The notes beneath the pieces were generated by a model. That model was not told the DNA's origin and searched no databases. It worked only from the letters and a program-made list of their open reading frames with translations. Shown one piece after another: positions 44,557 through 52,974 of a stretch of 64,000 nucleotides of DNA. The DNA comes from an uncultured Lachnospiraceae bacterium (GTDB lineage Bacteria > Bacillota > Clostridia > Lachnospirales > Lachnospiraceae). Location of the stretch: contig ONHG01000012.1 of NCBI GenBank assembly GCA_900317585.1, forward strand, positions 1 through 64,000. The letters are read 5' to 3'. A program made the translations under genes and the position numbers. How positions within the stretch are numbered: position 1 is the first letter of the stretch; each line of letters begins with the position of its first letter.

Positions 44557-46623
44557 TCACAGATTCATCCTCTTTAACTGTTCTTTTGCAAATTCGTCCA
44601 TTTTCTTTTTCAGTATTCTGTTTTCCGCTGTACAAAGCGCCGGATCTGCTTCAAGCACCTCATCCACCATCTCAGATGCTTCCTTTAGCACATCGCTGTC
44701 CTGATACACATCCGCAAGTGCAAACGCAAGGTCTCCACTCTGCCTGATTCCAAAGAAATCCCCGGGACCTCTGAGCTTTAAATCCTCACTTGCTATAAAA
44801 AAGCCATCATTTGATTTATTTAGTATCTCCAGACGTTTTTTTGATTTCTTTGAATTTGACGAATTGATGAAAATGCAATACGACTGTGCATCCCCCCTGC
44901 CTACACGGCCTCTTAGCTGATGAAGCTGTGCAAGTCCAAACCTGTCTGCATTTTCTATCATCATGACAGTTGCATTGGGCACATTTACACCAACCTCCAC
45001 GACTGTTGTGGACACAAGCACCTGCGACTCATTATTTGCAAAGCGCTGCATCACCTCATCCTTTGCCTTACTCTTCATCCTGCCGTTAAGCACATCTACC
45101 GTGATATCCTTTGGCAATGCCGCTTTAAGCACATTTGCATAGTCTGTGACATTTTCCCCTTCCGAGTTTTCGGTTTCCTCCACAAGAGGGCATATAACAT
45201 ACGCCTGATGGCCGGCTCTCACCTGCTCAGCAATAAAGCTGTAGGCCTTTGGCCTGAATGCAGTGCCAACCACACAGTTCTTGATTGGAAGCCTCTTTGC
45301 CGGCACCTCATTTATGACAGAGATATCCATATCACCGTATATGATTATTGCTAACGTACGCGGTATCGGAGTGGCACTCATCACAAGTATATGTGGCTTT
45401 CTTCCCTTATCTGAGAAGCTCTCTCTCTGCTTCACGCCAAATCTGTGCTGCTCATCTGTGATAACAAGCGACAGATTGGAAAAATCCGCTTTCTCCTGTA
45501 TGAGCGCATGAGTGCCTATAATAAGCGCATTTTTCTCGTTTTCAAGGCGCGCATAGGCTTCTCTTTTCTGCTTTGCCGTCATGGAGCCGGTAAGAAGCAC
45601 AACAGGACTGTCAAGTCCAAACTGACCAACCAGTGAGCAAAACGTCTCATAATGCTGGTTTGCAAGCACCTCTGTCGGAGCCATTATGGCAGACTGAAAG
45701 CCACATTTTGACGCCCACGCCATAAGAAGAAAAGCAACAATCGTCTTTCCTGAGCCCACATCACCCTGAATAAGCCTCTGCATCACATAAGGACTTTTAA
45801 TATCCTGCTTTATCTCATCTATTGTCTTCTTCTGCGCGCCTGTCAGCTCATACGGAAGCTTATCAATCAGTCCGTCTATAAAAGCATCATCCGTAAACTC
45901 AAACTCATTTTTGTCCTTCTGCTGCTTTTTATTCTGATACCGCATGCCCATGATAAATAGAAAAAACTCATCAAAAACAAGCCGTCTTCTTGCCTCCACA
46001 AGAGCGTCAAAGTCATCAGGGAAATGTATCTGCTTCATGGCATAATTGTACTCGCAAAAGCCGTATCTGTGCCTTATATCCTTAGGCAGATAATCTGACA
46101 GCAGTGTATCATGTGACAGAGTCTCCTTTATCGTCTTCACTATCAGATTGTTTGTCACACCGCTTGTCACGGAATACACAGGCTGCAGTGTATCGCGTAT
46201 AGCCTCATACTTTTGCACCTCATACACCACAGGCTGCTCCATGACATATCTGCCACCCTTTGGCTTAATATGTCCGTAAAATATAAGATGTCTCCCCTGC
46301 ACAAGCTGTGCCTTAAGGTATGGCATACGGTACCATACCAGCTGTATCATATGCCCGGGCGAGCCGATATCCTGCAATGTAATCTGCATTCTTGCTGTAT
46401 TTTTCACTACAGGTGCCTTTTTAATCACAGCATGAATGGCATAGGTGCTGCTTACGTTTACATTATTCAGTTCATCAATATCCGTTATTTCCGGAAACTT
46501 TACATAATCCCGGGGAAAATGAAGGAGTATATCACCAACGGTGTATACTCCCATTTTAGCAAATGCTTTTTGTGTTTTTTCCCCGATTCCCTTAACCGAG
46601 GTAATCGGTGAAGCTATATCCAT
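44557..46623 (-). CDS. recG: ATP-dependent DNA helicase RecG
   Basis: A 688-residue helicase that regresses stalled forks and branch-migrates junctions. It has an N-terminal wedge/OB domain (about 1-200) and then helicase motifs: I QGDVGSGKTIVA, II ITDEQHRFG, III MSATPIPRTL, and V/VI STTVVEVGVNVPNATVM and QLRGRVGR. ATG 46623 has AGGAG upstream. It is 47 nt downstream of the fakA-like gene. Confidence 0.98.
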   Translation of the reverse strand: MDIASPITSVKGIGEKTQKAFAKMGVYTVGDILLHFPRDYVKFPEITDIDELNNVNVSSTYAIHAVIKKAPVVKNTARMQITLQDIGSPGHMIQLVWYRMPYLKAQLVQGRHLIFYGHIKPKGGRYVMEQPVVYEVQKYEAIRDTLQPVYSVTSGVTNNLIVKTIKETLSHDTLLSDYLPKDIRHRYGFCEYNYAMKQIHFPDDFDALVEARRRLVFDEFFLFIMGMRYQNKKQQKDKNEFEFTDDAFIDGLIDKLPYELTGAQKKTIDEIKQDIKSPYVMQRLIQGDVGSGKTIVAFLLMAWASKCGFQSAIMAPTEVLANQHYETFCSLVGQFGLDSPVVLLTGSMTAKQKREAYARLENEKNALIIGTHALIQEKADFSNLSLVITDEQHRFGVKQRESFSDKGRKPHILVMSATPIPRTLAIIIYGDMDISVINEVPAKRLPIKNCVVGTAFRPKAYSFIAEQVRAGHQAYVICPLVEETENSEGENVTDYANVLKAALPKDITVDVLNGRMKSKAKDEVMQRFANNESQVLVSTTVVEVGVNVPNATVMMIENADRFGLAQLHQLRGRVGRGDAQSYCIFINSSNSKKSKKRLEILNKSNDGFFIASEDLKLRGPGDFFGIRQSGDLAFALADVYQDSDVLKEASEMVDEVLEADPALCTAENRILKKKMDEFAKEQLKRMNL

Positions 46624-46670
46624 ATTTGCTCCTAAATATAATAAATATCTTTTATATTCTTTAAAAGGCT

Positions 46671-48368
46671 TTACTCTACAGAAATAACATAATAGTAGAT
46701 TGGCTGTCCGCCATCGTTGACCTCAACCTCTACATCAGGATATTTCTCTTCGATTGCTGCCGCAAGCTCATTAGCTGAGTCCTCATCAGAATCACTTCCG
46801 AAATAGATGCTGACAATCGCTGAATCCTCATCTACCATGGCATCTACCATCTCAAGTGTGGTAGCCATTAAGTCTGTTCCAACAGAAAGGATGCTCTTGT
46901 CTCCGATTCCCATAAAGTCGTTCTGCTTGATAGTTTTTCCGTCAATCTCAGTATCGCGGACTGCATATGTCACCTGTCCTGTCTTGACATTTTCTATCTC
47001 AGCCATCATCTGCTCTTTATTCTCCTCGACACTGTGGTCAGGTATATAATTTACAAGCGCTGTGATACCCTGTGGGATAGTCTTTGTAGGGATGACAATA
47101 ATCTGTTTATCCTCAACAAGGTCTACTGCCTGGTTTGCAGCCATGATGATATTCTTGTTGTTTGGCAGGATAAATACTGTCTTTGCATTTACATGCTCGA
47201 TAGCGTTGAGCATATCCTCTGTGCTAGGGTTCATGGTCTGACCACCCTCTATGAGATAGTCCACTCCAAGGCCTCTAAACACCTCATTCATGCCTTCTCC
47301 GATTGAAACAGATACAAAGCCCATTTCCTTTGCAGGCATGTTATTTGTCTTTTCATCAGCCTGAGCAGCTTCATAAGCCTCTTCCTCAGCCTTCTGCTGT
47401 GCTGCAAGCTTCTGTGAATCCTTGATGAGCTTTTCCTGATGTTCCTCACGCATATTGTCGATCTTTATCTTGCTGAGCGAGCCGAAGGTAAGCGCCTTCT
47501 GCAGTGCAAGTCCAGGGTCGTTTGTATGTACATGAGTCTTTACGATCTCATCGTCAGCTACAACGACTATAGAGTCACCGATTGACTCGAGAAATGCCTT
47601 GTATGCGTGCTCCTCATTGTCTGACATTGGCGCATTGAGTACAATAATAAACTCTGTGCAATAACCAAACTTAATCTCTGCCTCTGTCTCAGCCGAAATC
47701 TTTGCAGGAGCTGCTCCTGTTGGTGCGCCCTCTATTGTATAATCAATCTCCTTGCCGATAAGGGCATCATATGCTCCCTTTAATACCTGAACAAGTCCCT
47801 GTCCGCCCGAATCCACAACACCTGCCTGCTTTAATACAGGAAGCATCTCCGGTGTCTGGTCAAGCACATACTCAGCCTGCTTTATAACCTCTTCAACAAA
47901 TGTGACAACATCCTCTGTTTCGTCTGACAGCTCCAGAGCCTTTTCTGCTGCGCCCTTTGCCACTGTAAGGATAGTTCCCTCCTTTGGCTTCATAACTGCC
48001 TTGTAAGCTGTCTCAACCGCCTTCTGGCATGCCTCACAAAGAATAGTGACATCTATCTCATCGTATTCCTTTATAACCTTGCAGAAGCCTCTGAAAAGCT
48101 GTGATAAGATAACACCCGAGTTTCCTCTGGCGCCTCTTAAAGAGCCTGATGAAATAGCCTTTGCAAGCTCGGCCATGGTAGGCTCTGTGAGCGAGCTGAC
48201 CTCCTTGGCCGCAGACATGATTGTCATTGTCATATTTGTTCCGGTATCACCATCCGGTACCGGGAATACATTCAGCTCATTTATCCAGTCCTTTTTTGAT
48301 TCAAGATTCTTGGCTCCCGCAAGAAACATCCTTGCAAGGAGCTTTGAATTAATGCTTGTGATCTCCAC
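46671..48368 (-). CDS. fakA: DAK2-domain fatty acid kinase subunit (YloV/FakA)
   Basis: A 565-residue protein. The N-terminal DAK2 kinase domain has NVFPVPDGDTGTNMTMTI (about residue 30) and LRGARGNSGVILSQLFRG; a middle domain and a C-terminal DegV-like region follow (EGGQTMNPSTEDML). It phosphorylates fatty acids bound to a FakB partner, none of which is in the window. It uses a GTG start (48368) with AGGAGG about 10 nt upstream. It is 15 nt after the yloU gene, as in Bacillus. Confidence 0.92.
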   Translation of the reverse strand: MEITSINSKLLARMFLAGAKNLESKKDWINELNVFPVPDGDTGTNMTMTIMSAAKEVSSLTEPTMAELAKAISSGSLRGARGNSGVILSQLFRGFCKVIKEYDEIDVTILCEACQKAVETAYKAVMKPKEGTILTVAKGAAEKALELSDETEDVVTFVEEVIKQAEYVLDQTPEMLPVLKQAGVVDSGGQGLVQVLKGAYDALIGKEIDYTIEGAPTGAAPAKISAETEAEIKFGYCTEFIIVLNAPMSDNEEHAYKAFLESIGDSIVVVADDEIVKTHVHTNDPGLALQKALTFGSLSKIKIDNMREEHQEKLIKDSQKLAAQQKAEEEAYEAAQADEKTNNMPAKEMGFVSVSIGEGMNEVFRGLGVDYLIEGGQTMNPSTEDMLNAIEHVNAKTVFILPNNKNIIMAANQAVDLVEDKQIIVIPTKTIPQGITALVNYIPDHSVEENKEQMMAEIENVKTGQVTYAVRDTEIDGKTIKQNDFMGIGDKSILSVGTDLMATTLEMVDAMVDEDSAIVSIYFGSDSDEDSANELAAAIEEKYPDVEVEVNDGGQPIYYYVISVE

Positions 48369-48383
48369 TTTTTGTAGTCCTCC

Positions 48384-48743
48384 TTAATCAATTACCCTTA
48401 CGCCCTCAACGTAAATATTGATCTTTGCAATTTTCATTCCTGTAAATGACTCAACCTTGTACTTAACCGTCTCGATAAGATTGTCCGAAACAGTGCCGAT
48501 TGAAATACCATACGCTACTATTACATGAAAATCAATGGTAATTTCGTTGTTCTCATCTACCTTTACATTTATTCCATGGTTCAGGTAATCTCTCTTTAAA
48601 AGCTTTACAAGACCATCCTTCATGTTGACCGCTGCCATGCCCACTATTCCAAAGCACTCTACAGCTACAGAGCCTGCATAGGTTGCAATAACATCTGTAT
48701 CAATTAAAATCTGTCCATATTGGGTATCCATCTGTCCCTTCAT
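48384..48743 (-). CDS. yloU: Asp23/Gls24 family protein (YloU)
   Basis: A 119-residue envelope-stress-type protein. The family core is present (YAGSVAVECFGIVGMAAVNM, VDFHVIV-like IDFHVIVAYGISI). ATG 48743 is chosen because GGAGG lies 8-12 nt upstream. It is paired with the fakA-like gene; a weak TTTGCT-17-TATAAT promoter sits at 48782-48810. Confidence 0.92.
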   Translation of the reverse strand: MKGQMDTQYGQILIDTDVIATYAGSVAVECFGIVGMAAVNMKDGLVKLLKRDYLNHGINVKVDENNEITIDFHVIVAYGISIGTVSDNLIETVKYKVESFTGMKIAKINIYVEGVRVID

Positions 48744-48828
48744 AATATATACCTCCATCATATTGTGACGTAGCTAATGTTATTATACCTTTTTTTTCAC
48801 AAAAAGCAAATATTTTTATATTTTATCC

Positions 48829-48857
48829 TTGCATTCTTTATTTTAATCTGATAGAAT
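48829..48857 (+). promoter_or_regulatory. rpmB promoter
   Basis: TTGCAT (48829-48834), a 17-nt spacer and TAGAAT (48852-48857). Confidence 0.7.
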
Positions 48858-48917
48858 ACATTTGTTGTGAGCTTAAGAGTATGGTAAGCTTAGTGAAATG
48901 CAAGGAGGTGCAATATC

Positions 48918-49103
48918 ATGGCAAAATGTGCAATTTGTGAAAAAGGTGTTCATTATGGAAATAATGTCAGCCATTCTCATAGAAGATCAAATCATGTTTG
49001 GAAGTCAAACATTAAGAAGGTTTCTTGCAAGGTCAATGGAGTTCCACAGAAGTTATATGTATGTACTTCATGTTTAAGATCTGGCAAAGTTGAGAGAGCT
49101 TAG
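48918..49103 (+). CDS. rpmB: 50S ribosomal protein L28, zinc-type
   Basis: A 61-residue L28. Cysteines occur as C-x2-C (MAKCAIC) and in the C-terminal YVCTSCLRSG plus one at VSCK, so this is the C+ form that can hold zinc. The Zur-regulated C- paralogue is not in the window. AAGGAGGTG precedes the ATG. It is monocistronic with promoter and terminator. Confidence 0.97.
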   Translation: MAKCAICEKGVHYGNNVSHSHRRSNHVWKSNIKKVSCKVNGVPQKLYVCTSCLRSGKVERA

Positions 49104-49130
49104 TCTTTATTTTTGAATCTTTTGAATTTT

Positions 49131-49160
49131 AAAGGACATCCGTTTGGATGTCCTTTTTAT
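49131..49160 (+). terminator. rpmB terminator
   Basis: AAAGGACATCC (49131-49141), a GTTT loop and GGATGTCCTTT (49146-49156), then T-rich sequence. It may also serve the convergent ytfJ transcript. Confidence 0.9.
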
Positions 49161-49178
49161 TTGCTCACATATATGAAA

Positions 49179-49574
49179 TTAATCCTGCTTGTCGTCCTCT
49201 GCCTCGTCTACCTTTACATCGTCGAGATTAAGGTCATCATTTTTCCCCTTTGAGAAGCGGCTTACAATGTCCGGCACCATATCAAGTATCTTTGTCATGC
49301 CGTCCTGATTCTTTACATTGACAAGCTTCGTCTGTCCATTCTGGATAACGAGCACTGCACTTGGCTGAATCTTTCCGCCCATACCTCCGGCTCCGTTATT
49401 TTTCTTTTCTGCCGAAAATGCTCCTGCTGCCACTCCAAACGACACATCCACAAGCGGAAGTATGATTGTATCCCCTATATGAATCGCATCACCGACTACA
49501 GTCTTTGTAGTGATAAAGCTGTCCATCCCCTTGAAAAGTGACTCCACTGTGTTATTGAAACTATTATCTGCCAT
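49179..49574 (-). CDS. ytfJ: YtfJ/GerW-family sporulation protein
   Basis: A 131-residue protein. The family core is ESLFKGMDSFITTKTVVGDA, then a Gly-rich middle (GGMGGKIQPSAVLVI), with an acidic, Asp-rich tail. In Bacillus it is needed for germination, but the family occurs in non-sporing Clostridia too. AGGAGGAAG precedes the ATG. It lies 12 nt after the DUF2953 gene, the usual ytfI-ytfJ arrangement. Confidence 0.93.
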   Translation of the reverse strand: MADNSFNNTVESLFKGMDSFITTKTVVGDAIHIGDTIILPLVDVSFGVAAGAFSAEKKNNGAGGMGGKIQPSAVLVIQNGQTKLVNVKNQDGMTKILDMVPDIVSRFSKGKNDDLNLDDVKVDEAEDDKQD

Positions 49575-49586
49575 AATATCTTCCTC

Positions 49587-50507
49587 CTATCTGCTTATCC
49601 TATTATATAATCTGCGGCAGTTTTTATCAAATAAAATTCTAAGTGTTGCCGCTAAAATACTTATTACTATCACATGCCCATTTATATCAAAGCTGCCCTT
49701 TGCATATGGATTTTCACTCTCGAAATCGGGTGTAATCCGCCATCTGTTTGTATAGCCGACAGGAAAACATGCTAAAATACCTAATGAAATGCCTGTTGTA
49801 TCCGGCGAGCCGGTTGAATAAACCATTGTAAGCTTAAGCCTCCTTGGGCATATTCTTTTAAGAATGATAAAAAGCTCTTTTTTCAGATGTAAAAAAGCAG
49901 CTTTATTTCTCTCATCACTGTATTCTCTTTTTAGCTTATCGATACCGGTTTTTATTTTTTCTGACTTATCTTTAAATTGCTTTTTATGTGACTTTTTGGG
50001 TGGCTTTTTGTTTCGCTTTTTATACGTTTTTTGATGAGTGAGCTTAGTTTGTTGTTTTATATGCTGATTCTCATCATTTACTGTCCTTTGCCCGTTATGA
50101 GTCTGTGCTGTGCTTTCATTCTCTGTCTGTTCATCTGCGACATGTTCTGACTCTTCTGCCGGTATTTTAGACTCATCTGCGGTGTTTTCACTGACTTTAT
50201 CTTCTGTTTCAGTTTTAGCTGCCTCATCCATATCGTCATCATCCAAAGCCTCATAATTATCAAACAGCTTCTTCTTCACAAAAGCAAGCCTTATATATCC
50301 GGCAGTCTCCTGTGCATACTCTATATGCAATGCAAACAAATGAAAAAGCCATGACACATGTGCTTTTGCTCTTATGTCTGTATTGTCAAAGATTCCGACA
50401 GCTCTGTACTTGACCGGCACAAACAGTACGCAAAGCAGCGCTGTAAGTATAAGAGCAAGCACTACAAGGAGTATGATGCCTATGACCTTTAAAATCGTAA
50501 ATATCAT
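49587..50507 (-). CDS. DUF2953-domain membrane protein (YtfI-like)
   Basis: A 306-residue protein. It has one N-terminal transmembrane helix (about 4-30), a short family segment (VPVKYRAVGIFDN), a long disordered stretch rich in Glu/Thr and then Lys (about 95-195), and the conserved C-terminal domain (KLTMVYSTGSPDTTGISLGI). The low-complexity middle differs from the compact Bacillus form. It pairs with ytfJ. The function is unknown apart from the sporulation-linked context. Confidence 0.85.
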   Translation of the reverse strand: MIFTILKVIGIILLVVLALILTALLCVLFVPVKYRAVGIFDNTDIRAKAHVSWLFHLFALHIEYAQETAGYIRLAFVKKKLFDNYEALDDDDMDEAAKTETEDKVSENTADESKIPAEESEHVADEQTENESTAQTHNGQRTVNDENQHIKQQTKLTHQKTYKKRNKKPPKKSHKKQFKDKSEKIKTGIDKLKREYSDERNKAAFLHLKKELFIILKRICPRRLKLTMVYSTGSPDTTGISLGILACFPVGYTNRWRITPDFESENPYAKGSFDINGHVIVISILAATLRILFDKNCRRLYNRISR

Positions 50508-50511
50508 CTAT

Positions 50512-50832
50512 CTATTTCCTCCGTTTGCTCTTTAAATAGCTCTTCACATCTGTTTTACCTGTATTTTCGTATGTCTCCTTAACAATATCACAGGCCAGCA
50601 AAAGTGCCTCATCATAATTGTCCGCTACTGCGATTATGTGCAGATTCTTCTTAGGATATCCCTTTTGCAGCAATTCTCTTGTCGGAATGATATCCAAAAG
50701 ATTTTCCTCATTTGACGGAAACGTGATGATGTATGTGTGAAGCATGCCGACATTATGCTCTATCTTCCACTTGATTTTCTTTATCTTTCCGGTAACAGAC
50801 TCTCCTACAAATAAATCCTCATACCATTTCAT
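50512..50832 (-). CDS. conserved small protein, unknown
   Basis: A 106-residue soluble, basic protein (start MKWYEDLFVGESVTGKIKKI, end KSYLKSKRRK). The middle reads like an alpha/beta fold (MLHTYIITFPSNEENLLDII, NLHIIAVADNYDEALLLA). I do not recognise a family. GAGG lies 7 nt before the ATG, and a terminator hairpin lies directly upstream of that. It precedes the DUF2953-ytfJ pair by 4 nt and is probably co-transcribed with it. Confidence 0.75.
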   Translation of the reverse strand: MKWYEDLFVGESVTGKIKKIKWKIEHNVGMLHTYIITFPSNEENLLDIIPTRELLQKGYPKKNLHIIAVADNYDEALLLACDIVKETYENTGKTDVKSYLKSKRRK

Positions 50833-50843
50833 TCCAAAACCTC

Positions 50844-50870
50844 AAAAAGCAGTTTTTAAAACTGCTTTTT
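50844..50870 (-). terminator. terminator or attenuator after the NUDIX gene
   Basis: A perfect 13-bp palindromic stem (50844-50856 and 50858-50870) ends in T5 on the minus strand. It sits 7 nt past the NUDIX stop and just 11 nt before the next start codon, so the downstream genes need readthrough unless a promoter lies within the NUDIX gene. Confidence 0.85.
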
Positions 50871-50877
50871 AATAATA

Positions 50878-51330
50878 CTAATAATACTTGTGTGTCCCCC
50901 ATAAGTTGCTTTTCTTTAAATCCAGGTACTCATTGTAAGCCTTCTCAAGTATCTGCTTCTCATTTGCAAACTTGAGCAGATGATATGCCTCGTGATACTT
51001 GTAAAACCCTGAATCCATGAAATACTCTTCTCTTTGCGGTTTACTATAAAAACTTTCGCCCATCATAAGATACCAGTGTACATCCTTTTCCACTGTATCA
51101 TGTGGCACGGTAAAAGAATAGTGGCTCTTACCCACGTATTGGATTATCGTTGCACTGGCACCAGTCTCCTCTTTCACTTCACGGATTGCAGTGTCCTTGT
51201 ACTCTTCATCAGACTCCACAGTTCCCTTAGGCAGTACCCACCCTTCGTACCTGTTCCTGTAGTTCTTGTATAAGAGTAATATTTTGCCACGAAAGATTAC
51301 CACACCGCCACAGCTCGTTGCTTCTATCAT
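50878..51330 (-). CDS. NUDIX hydrolase
   Basis: A 150-residue hydrolase of nucleoside-diphosphate-linked compounds. A complete NUDIX box is seen at about residues 38-60: GTVESDEEYKDTAIREVKEE followed by TGA. ATG 51330 gives 7-nt spacing from GGAGG; the ATG two codons earlier is too close. The leader is about 75 nt with inverted TTCAG/CTGAA-type segments. The substrate is not inferable. Confidence 0.93.
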   Translation of the reverse strand: MIEATSCGGVVIFRGKILLLYKNYRNRYEGWVLPKGTVESDEEYKDTAIREVKEETGASATIIQYVGKSHYSFTVPHDTVEKDVHWYLMMGESFYSKPQREEYFMDSGFYKYHEAYHLLKFANEKQILEKAYNEYLDLKKSNLWGTHKYY

Positions 51331-51410
51331 TACCATTCCTCCAAGTGTGGTTTAAACGCTATCTGTCAGTTCAAGCAAAATCTGAACGATAACGTCTGTC
51401 ATTACACTTA

Positions 51411-51439
51411 AGTATAACCTACTTCTAAAAAAAGTGCAA
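51411..51439 (-). promoter_or_regulatory. NUDIX gene promoter
   Basis: TTGCAC (51439-51434), a 17-nt spacer and TATACT (51416-51411) on the minus strand, directly after the transpeptidase gene. Confidence 0.75.
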
Positions 51440-51444
51440 CAAGC

Positions 51445-52974
51445 CTATTCATTGAAATATTTATCAAATACTTTTTTTGCCACCGGCACCGCATATGTGC
51501 TTCCGGCACCCGAATCCTCCACAATTACTGCTATTGCCAGATCATTGTAGCCATCCTTTTTTCCATAGCCCACAAACCATGCATTGGTCTGGTCTGTAGA
51601 ATCTGATACCTGGGCAGTTCCGGTCTTTCCAAACGCCTCATAGCTCTGATTGCTTAGCTTTGCGCCTGTTCCATCAGATACCACTGCTGCCATAAGATTC
51701 TGAAGAAAAGCTGCCTGATCCTTTGACATAATCTGCTTGTATGAAGCCGGTTTATTCTGCTCCACAAGCGCCCCGCTCGCATTTTCCGTATGGTCTACCA
51801 GATATGGCCTCATCAGATTTCCATCATTGCAGATTGCACCGGCAATCATGCACATGTGAAGCGGTGAAACAAGCGTGTTTCCCTGACCTATCGTGGTCTG
51901 CATGGTCAGAGCTGACGAAGCATTGTTATCCAATGCAAACCTGCTCTTTTTAGAATCAAAGGCTATAGGCAGATTCTTGTTGAAAAGCATATCGTCACAT
52001 AAGGTATTAAGCTTATTGTTGTCCACCAAAAGACCTATATTGGAAAAGGACGAGTTGCATGACTTTGCAAACGACTTTGTTAAGTCCTCCTGTCCGTGTG
52101 ATTTATTGCCGGCGCAGTGGATTGTAAACCCATCCTTTGTAATACTGCCGTCACAATCAAAGCTATAGTCGTTGTATGTAGACGGATTTTCGTTATAATA
52201 CTCAAGTGCTGTAAAAATCTTAAACACTGAGCCTGGAGCATACTGTCCCTGTGTTGCCCTGTTGTAAAGAGAAGTGCTGCCCTCACCGTTTACGCTCTCC
52301 CAGTCACTTGCGATGGTATTTGGGTCATAATCAGGCTTTGACACCATAACTGCAATCTTTCCTGTCTTCGGCTCAATTGCAATGACAGCACCTTCATAGT
52401 CGTCAAGTGCATTATATGCAGCCGCCTGTGCTTCGTAATCCAGTGTGGTTATGACATTATCACCGGTATTTTTCTTGCCGCTTATATCATTTACTATCTG
52501 GTCAAGGAAAAACTCATGTGAGCGAAGCAATGAGAAATTCTCCTGCTTTTCAAGTCCTGCCTTACCATTTACGGCAAAGCCCGCCACATGCGCAAACACC
52601 CTGCCGTCAGGGTATTCCCTTGTCTCAGACGCATCCGAGCTGACCTTTGTCCGTGCTATGACATGTCCATCCTTAGTCTGTATCTCGCCCCTCACTACGT
52701 TCTTAGAGAAAAGATCCTGCAGCGAATTGTATGGACTGTTGATGAATTCGTCGCTTTTTACAAACTGGAAATATAAGAAATAACCTATCAATCCTACAAA
52801 AACTATAAGGAAAAAATATGTAACAACCGCATACTCTCTATTTCTGTGTCTTCGTGCTGTTTTTGCCGCCTGCTGCCGGTTTTCTCCTTCTCTGTTGACT
52901 GCCCTGCGCCCCTGGCTCTTTAGCTGTCTGCTTTTGTCTGTTTTTTGTCTCATGGTCCTTTCGTCTCTTGTCAT
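51445..52974 (-). CDS. class B penicillin-binding protein (transpeptidase)
   Basis: A 509-residue cell-wall transpeptidase. A Lys/Arg/Gln-rich cytoplasmic tail (about 1-48), one transmembrane helix (about 49-70), a short N-domain and the penicillin-binding domain follow. The active Ser is in PGSVFKIFTAL (about 250), SxN in KSCNSSFSN (about 308) and KTGTAQ (about 450). The start ATG 52974 has AAGGAG 8 nt upstream and lies inside the ftsW-type gene: the two overlap by 137 nt in different frames. It partners the SEDS glycosyltransferase encoded just before it. Confidence 0.95.
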   Translation of the reverse strand: MTRDERTMRQKTDKSRQLKSQGRRAVNREGENRQQAAKTARRHRNREYAVVTYFFLIVFVGLIGYFLYFQFVKSDEFINSPYNSLQDLFSKNVVRGEIQTKDGHVIARTKVSSDASETREYPDGRVFAHVAGFAVNGKAGLEKQENFSLLRSHEFFLDQIVNDISGKKNTGDNVITTLDYEAQAAAYNALDDYEGAVIAIEPKTGKIAVMVSKPDYDPNTIASDWESVNGEGSTSLYNRATQGQYAPGSVFKIFTALEYYNENPSTYNDYSFDCDGSITKDGFTIHCAGNKSHGQEDLTKSFAKSCNSSFSNIGLLVDNNKLNTLCDDMLFNKNLPIAFDSKKSRFALDNNASSALTMQTTIGQGNTLVSPLHMCMIAGAICNDGNLMRPYLVDHTENASGALVEQNKPASYKQIMSKDQAAFLQNLMAAVVSDGTGAKLSNQSYEAFGKTGTAQVSDSTDQTNAWFVGYGKKDGYNDLAIAVIVEDSGAGSTYAVPVAKKVFDKYFNE

